Assembly: GCA_030424705.1 (NCBI GenBank)
Contig: JAUHWJ010000089.1
Location: forward strand, 1 to 7,220
Direction: 5' to 3'
Source of the DNA: Alphaproteobacteria bacterium
GTDB taxonomy: Bacteria > Pseudomonadota > Alphaproteobacteria > Rhodobacterales > Rhodobacteraceae
DNA length: 7,220 nucleotides
Below are positions 5,384 through 7,220 of this stretch, one piece after another. Positions within the stretch are counted from its first letter, which is position 1, and every line of letters begins with the position of its first letter. Under the pieces are notes generated by a model. That model did no database searches, was not told where the DNA came from, and was given only the letters and a program-made list of their open reading frames with translations. Made by a program: the position numbers and the translations under genes.

Positions 5384-6616
5384 GTGACGGAGCGGCGGAA
5401 TTTCCTGTTCCTGCAGGGGCACCATTCCCGGTTCTGGGTCGAGCTGGCCGACGCGCTCCGGGCGGAGGGGCATGGCGTCGGCAAGGTGCGCCTCTCAGGG
5501 CAGGACATCGTCTACTGGCCGCGCCTCAGCGCCCGCTCCTATCGCGGGCCGAAGGCCGGCTGGCGCGCCTGGATCGAGGCGCATATGGCGCGCGAGGGCG
5601 TCACCGACGTGCTCTATTACGCGGACCGGCATCCGTGGAATGTCGACGCGCTGGCGGCGGCGAAGGCGCTCGGCATCCGGGCCTGGACGCTCGAGTTCGG
5701 CTATCTCCGGCCCCACTGGCTGACGCTGGAGCCGGAGGCGATGGGAGCCTTCTCCCGCTTCCCGAAGGATCCGGAGACGATCCGCCGGCTCGGCGCGCCG
5801 GGCGGGGACGACCCGCTGGCCGACGAGGCGCGCTATCCGACCGGTTTCTTCTCCGAGGCGATGGCGGATATCGGCATGTTCGCCTCGACCATCGCTTTCT
5901 GGCCGCTTTATCCGCATTACCGGCTCGACCTGCCCTATACGCTGGTCACCCACTATGCCTGCTGGATCGCCGCGCTCCTGCGCGAAGGGCGGGAGGAGCG
6001 GGCCGCGCGGGCGGTGCAGGCACGCTGCGCGGAGCCGGGGGCGGATTACACGCTCTTCGCCATGCAGCTGGCGCAGGACTACCAGATCCGCGCCTCCTCT
6101 CCCTATGACGACTATGCGGACATGATCGCTGAGATCCTCGACTCGATGGCGAGGGCGGCGCCCGCGTCCCGTCGTCTGATCGTGAAGATGCATCCGCTCG
6201 ACAGCGACTGGCGCGGCTGGCGGCGCAAGGTGCCGGAGATGGCGCGGGCGCGGGGTCTCGGCGACCGGGTCGACCTCATCCGCGGGGGCGATCTCGGCGT
6301 GTTGATCCGTCATGCGCGGAGCGCGGTGATGGCGAATTCGACCGTCGGGCTGCATTGCCTGAAGGAAGGCGTGCCGGTGAAGACGCTCGGCTCCGCCGTA
6401 TACGACATTCCGGGATTGACCCATCAGGGGACGCTGGACGCGTTCTGGTCGGACCCCGAGCCGGTGGACCGGGCGCTCGATGCGGATTTCCGCCGCGCGC
6501 TGGCGCGGGAGATTCAGATCAAGGGCTCTTTCTTTCAGAAGGAGGGCCGCCGGCGCGCCGTGGCGGAAGCGGCGGAGCGGCTCACGCGCCGGCCCTTCCC
6601 CGACTGGGCGCGCTGA
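5384..6616 (+). CDS. Capsule polysaccharide biosynthesis protein, KpsS/KpsC-like, second paralogue
   Basis: A 410-residue cytoplasmic protein starting at GTG, of the same family as the divergent gene to its left. Shared landmarks are NFLFLQGHHSRFWVELADAL (6-25) versus the partner's FVLLQGPYSEFFTEL, LEFGYLRPHWLTLEP (103-117), MQLAQDYQ (227-234), IVKMHPLD (266-273), and VMANSTVGLHCLKEG (315-329) followed by YDIPGLTHQGTLDAFW. Both carry W-x-GWR-x-K after HPLD and FPHYR or YPHYR around residue 177. The protein probably adds Kdo or a related sugar during synthesis of the capsule lipid primer, as KpsS and KpsC do; which step each copy performs cannot be read from sequence. It is the only clear plus-strand gene in the window and converges on the KpsT-like gene with a 10-base gap. 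Confidence 0.87.
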   Translation: MTERRNFLFLQGHHSRFWVELADALRAEGHGVGKVRLSGQDIVYWPRLSARSYRGPKAGWRAWIEAHMAREGVTDVLYYADRHPWNVDALAAAKALGIRAWTLEFGYLRPHWLTLEPEAMGAFSRFPKDPETIRRLGAPGGDDPLADEARYPTGFFSEAMADIGMFASTIAFWPLYPHYRLDLPYTLVTHYACWIAALLREGREERAARAVQARCAEPGADYTLFAMQLAQDYQIRASSPYDDYADMIAEILDSMARAAPASRRLIVKMHPLDSDWRGWRRKVPEMARARGLGDRVDLIRGGDLGVLIRHARSAVMANSTVGLHCLKEGVPVKTLGSAVYDIPGLTHQGTLDAFWSDPEPVDRALDADFRRALAREIQIKGSFFQKEGRRRAVAEAAERLTRRPFPDWAR

Positions 6617-6626
6617 CCGCCGCGCA

Positions 6627-7220
6627 TCAGCGCATCGCCATGTTCTCCTCATGCGCGGCGATGGCGTCCGCTATGTTCTCGTAATAGGTCATCTTCCCGT
6701 CTTCGAGCACCGCACCCGCCTGGCAATAATCGGTCAATGTGCCCATCGAATGGGAGACCATGATAACGTCCGACTTCGAAAGCCGGTCGGCGAAGACGGC
6801 ACGGCATTTCTTGCGGAAATTGGCGTCGCCTACCGCTGTCGTCTCGTCCACGAGATAATAGTCGAAGGCGATGCCCATCGAAACACCGAAGGCGAGGCGC
6901 GCCTTCATCCCGCTCGAATAGGTGTTCACCGGCAGGTAGAGCGCCTCCCCCAGCTCGGAGAAGTCGGCGACATAGTCGATAAGCGTCTCCACGTCGCAGC
7001 CGTAGATGCGGGCGACGAAGCGGACATTCTGCGCGCCGGACAGCATGGCGTGAAAGCTGCCAGCGAAGCCGAGCGGCCAGGAGACCGTGCCGTACCGGAC
7101 GATGCGGCCCTCGTCGGGCTCGACAGTGCCGGCGATCATATTGAGCAGGGTGGACTTTCCCGCCCCGTTGCGCCCAAGGAGGCCAAGGCTCCGCCCGCGC
7201 GGGATGGTCAGCGTCACCCC
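6627..7220 (-). CDS. kpsT: KpsT-like polysaccharide ABC transporter ATP-binding protein (N-terminus outside the window)
   Basis: This is the ATPase of the type-2 ABC exporter that moves capsular polysaccharide across the inner membrane with a KpsM-type permease. About 197 residues are present. Numbering from the internal Met at 7217, Walker A is GRNGAGKST (15-23), the KpsT-typical [12 protein letters not shown] follows (45-56), the ABC signature is YSSGMKAR (100-107), Walker B with catalytic Glu is YYLVDE (120-125) in the KpsT-like DETTAVGD context, and the switch His is at 156 (MVSHS). KpsT proteins run to about 215-220 residues and carry around 20 more residues before this Met, so the true start is off the right edge and the ATG at 7217 is internal. 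Base composition is less GC-rich than in neighbouring genes. The stop lies 10 bases from that of the convergent gene. Confidence 0.92.
   Translation of the reverse strand, partial: GVTLTIPRGRSLGLLGRNGAGKSTLLNMIAGTVEPDEGRIVRYGTVSWPLGFAGSFHAMLSGAQNVRFVARIYGCDVETLIDYVADFSELGEALYLPVNTYSSGMKARLAFGVSMGIAFDYYLVDETTAVGDANFRKKCRAVFADRLSKSDVIMVSHSMGTLTDYCQAGAVLEDGKMTYYENIADAIAAHEENMAMR

Noticed and set aside
4242..5387. Plus-strand open frame of 381 codons opposite the first capsule gene
   Set aside because: It is a shadow of the minus-strand capsule gene, with no motif or plausible composition of its own.
5495..6652. Minus-strand open frame of 385 codons opposite the second capsule gene
   Set aside because: It is antisense to a well-supported gene and overlaps the kpsT end. 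Its Arg/His/Pro-rich product matches no family.

Overview
The window is very GC-rich with a strong G/C third-position bias. It looks like chromosomal DNA of a high-GC alphaproteobacterium, possibly Rhodobacterales; this is inferred from composition and gene content only. It carries two gene blocks that meet at a short decayed region.

Left block (1-2862, all on the minus strand, read right to left): a CHASE2-domain class III adenylate/guanylate cyclase, then after 21 bases a small protein of the uncharacterised Lin0512 family, then a second Lin0512-family gene overlapping it by an ATGA stop/start. The second copy runs off the left edge. Spacing suggests one transcript that joins an extracytoplasmic sensor, cyclic-nucleotide synthesis and a tandem pair of proteins of unknown function.

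Junction (2863-3294): this holds a possible small basic ORF that touches the cyclase start, and a recognisable remnant of an IS3-type transposase OrfB (minus strand, about 3129-3260) ended by two stop codons. The remnant separates the signalling genes from the polysaccharide genes.

Right block (3295-7220): capsule or surface-polysaccharide genes of the ABC-transporter-dependent type. Two paralogous KpsS/KpsC-like capsule biosynthesis proteins are divergently transcribed from an 89-base intergenic region. The leftward one is coupled (ATGA overlap, strong Shine-Dalgarno) to a short-chain dehydrogenase/reductase. The rightward one converges, with a 10-base gap, on a KpsT-like ABC transporter ATPase whose start lies beyond the right edge. 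The likely joint role is building a lipid-linked Kdo-type primer, or a related linker, and exporting the polysaccharide. The SDR could modify a sugar or lipid precursor. No tRNA, rRNA, CRISPR array or intact mobile element was seen.
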